A program made the translations under genes and the position numbers. Under the pieces are notes generated by a model that ran no database searches, was not told where the DNA came from, and saw only the letters and a program-made list of their open reading frames with translations. Shown one piece after another: positions 63,438-64,000 of a stretch of 64,000 bases of DNA. The stretch comes from G963678445 sp963678445 (GTDB taxonomy: Bacteria > Hydrogenedentota > Hydrogenedentia > Hydrogenedentales > G963678445): positions 2,418,001 to 2,482,000 of the forward strand of contig OY782877.1 of the NCBI GenBank assembly GCA_963678445.1. Reading direction: 5' to 3'. Every line of letters starts with the position of its first letter. Within the stretch, counting starts at the first letter, position 1.

Positions 63438-64000
63438 TAGTAAAAAAAAGGGCTTGGGCAAGGGCTTGGGAGCGTTGCTGGGCGAGAATAAGTTGTCTGC
63501 GGATGGACCGGGCGCAGCCACGGCGGCGGCTGCGGCAACTCCGGTAGCGCCGGAGGAGGTCTTGCCGGATGGTACGCGATTACTGTACTTGGACCCGACG
63601 ACGTTGGAGCCGAATCCGAAGCAGCCGCGGCGGGTCTTTGTAGAGGAGGCGTTGGAGGAGCTGTCTGCGTCGATCAAACAGGATGGGGTGCAGGAGCCGG
63701 TGCTGGTGCGTCAGGTGGGGGATAAGTATGAGCTGATCAGCGGTGAGCGTCGGGTGCGGGCGAGTATCATGGCGGATGTAACGCGTATTCCGGCAGTGTG
63801 TCGGGAGGTGTCGGACCGCGATATGCTCAAGCTGGGCCTGATCGAAAATATTCAACGGGAAGATCTGAATGCGATGGAGTTGGCGCGCGGGTATCAGGAT
63901 CTGATCGATGAGTTTGGCTGGACGCAGGAGGAGTTGTCGGTGGAGGTGGGTAAGAAGCGGGCGACAATTACGAATACGTTGCGTTTGCTAAATCTGCCGG
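63430..64000 (+). CDS. parB: chromosome partitioning protein ParB (Spo0J), N-terminal part
   Basis: The GTG at 63430 overlaps the end of parA and starts MASSKKKGLGKGLGALLGEN, the characteristic ParB opening. A low-complexity Ala/Pro/Gly linker follows, then the CTP-binding core: LEPNPKQPRRVF, SIKQDGVQEPVLVR, the GERRVRA motif (residues about 106-112), and LGLIENIQREDLNAMELARGY. The helix-turn-helix region begins (WTQEELSVEVGKKRATITNT) before the window ends after 190 codons, so the C-terminal dimerisation domain is outside. Confidence 0.96.
   Translation, partial: MASSKKKGLGKGLGALLGENKLSADGPGAATAAAAATPVAPEEVLPDGTRLLYLDPTTLEPNPKQPRRVFVEEALEELSASIKQDGVQEPVLVRQVGDKYELISGERRVRASIMADVTRIPAVCREVSDRDMLKLGLIENIQREDLNAMELARGYQDLIDEFGWTQEELSVEVGKKRATITNTLRLLNLP

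Overview
The window is a 64 kb bacterial chromosome segment with tightly packed genes. It holds one complete rRNA operon, several carbohydrate-processing genes with Tat or Sec export signals, and no recognisable mobile element or CRISPR array. The gene set resembles environmental bacteria of the Planctomycetes/Lentisphaerae/Hydrogenedentes type: Gfo/Idh/MocA oxidoreductases with Tat signals, BNR sialidase-like proteins, heparinase II/III, an FAD-dependent oxidoreductase with a signal peptide, and proteins with an H-X9-DG-like prepilin passenger domain. This placement is inferred from gene content; the 16S gene at 21249-22801 would settle it.

Layout. 0-9.7 kb: a DJ-1 protein, two sialidase-like proteins (one fused to a thioredoxin-like domain), cysK, a TPR membrane protein with an acidic repeat tail, an orphan ExbD, a putative outer-membrane protein, a sugar-nucleotide epimerase and a CBM9-like protein. 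9.8-14.4 kb: glgC, then a compact minus-strand operon for decaprenyl-phospho-arabinose type synthesis (dprE1, dprE2, UbiA-type transferase). 14.8-19.7 kb: a plus-strand envelope cluster (DUF4330, O-antigen ligase/polymerase, MurJ/MOP flippase, small membrane protein, LysM-M23 hydrolase). 19.9-26.6 kb: nine tandem sigma70-like promoters, mostly in 117-bp direct repeats, driving 16S-tRNA-Ile-tRNA-Ala-23S-5S. 27-31.9 kb: four tandem paralogous membrane proteins with a variant H-X10-DG domain. 32-37.7 kb: an acyltransferase, a GlmU-like bifunctional enzyme, queE-queD-queF (preQ0/preQ1) and a lipoprotein. 37.7-54.7 kb: a sugar-catabolic region (heparinase, oxidoreductases, AGE epimerase, glycosyltransferase, TIM-barrel epimerase, MntP, fused 5-oxoprolinase/hydantoinase, xylA). 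54.8-64 kb: tRNA-CAU, PspC protein, nagB, an FmdE-like protein, a 46-aa membrane protein, two large TPR lipoprotein paralogs, and parA-parB running off the right edge.

The most interesting signals are: (1) the nine-promoter array in front of the rRNA operon; (2) a hairpin-forming interspersed repeat that repeatedly begins right after stop codons in a fixed orientation, forming a candidate 3'-UTR element family, with a four-copy tandem array at 34.5 kb; (3) the four-paralog H-X10-DG family separated by a second repeat family; (4) a QueD whose two fused domains have lost complementary catalytic residues; (5) a DprE1/DprE2/UbiA arabinose operon outside its usual actinobacterial setting; (6) a thioredoxin-sialidase fusion.

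All assignments come from reading the sequence and recalling family motifs. No database search was possible, so names without a gene symbol should be read as family-level.
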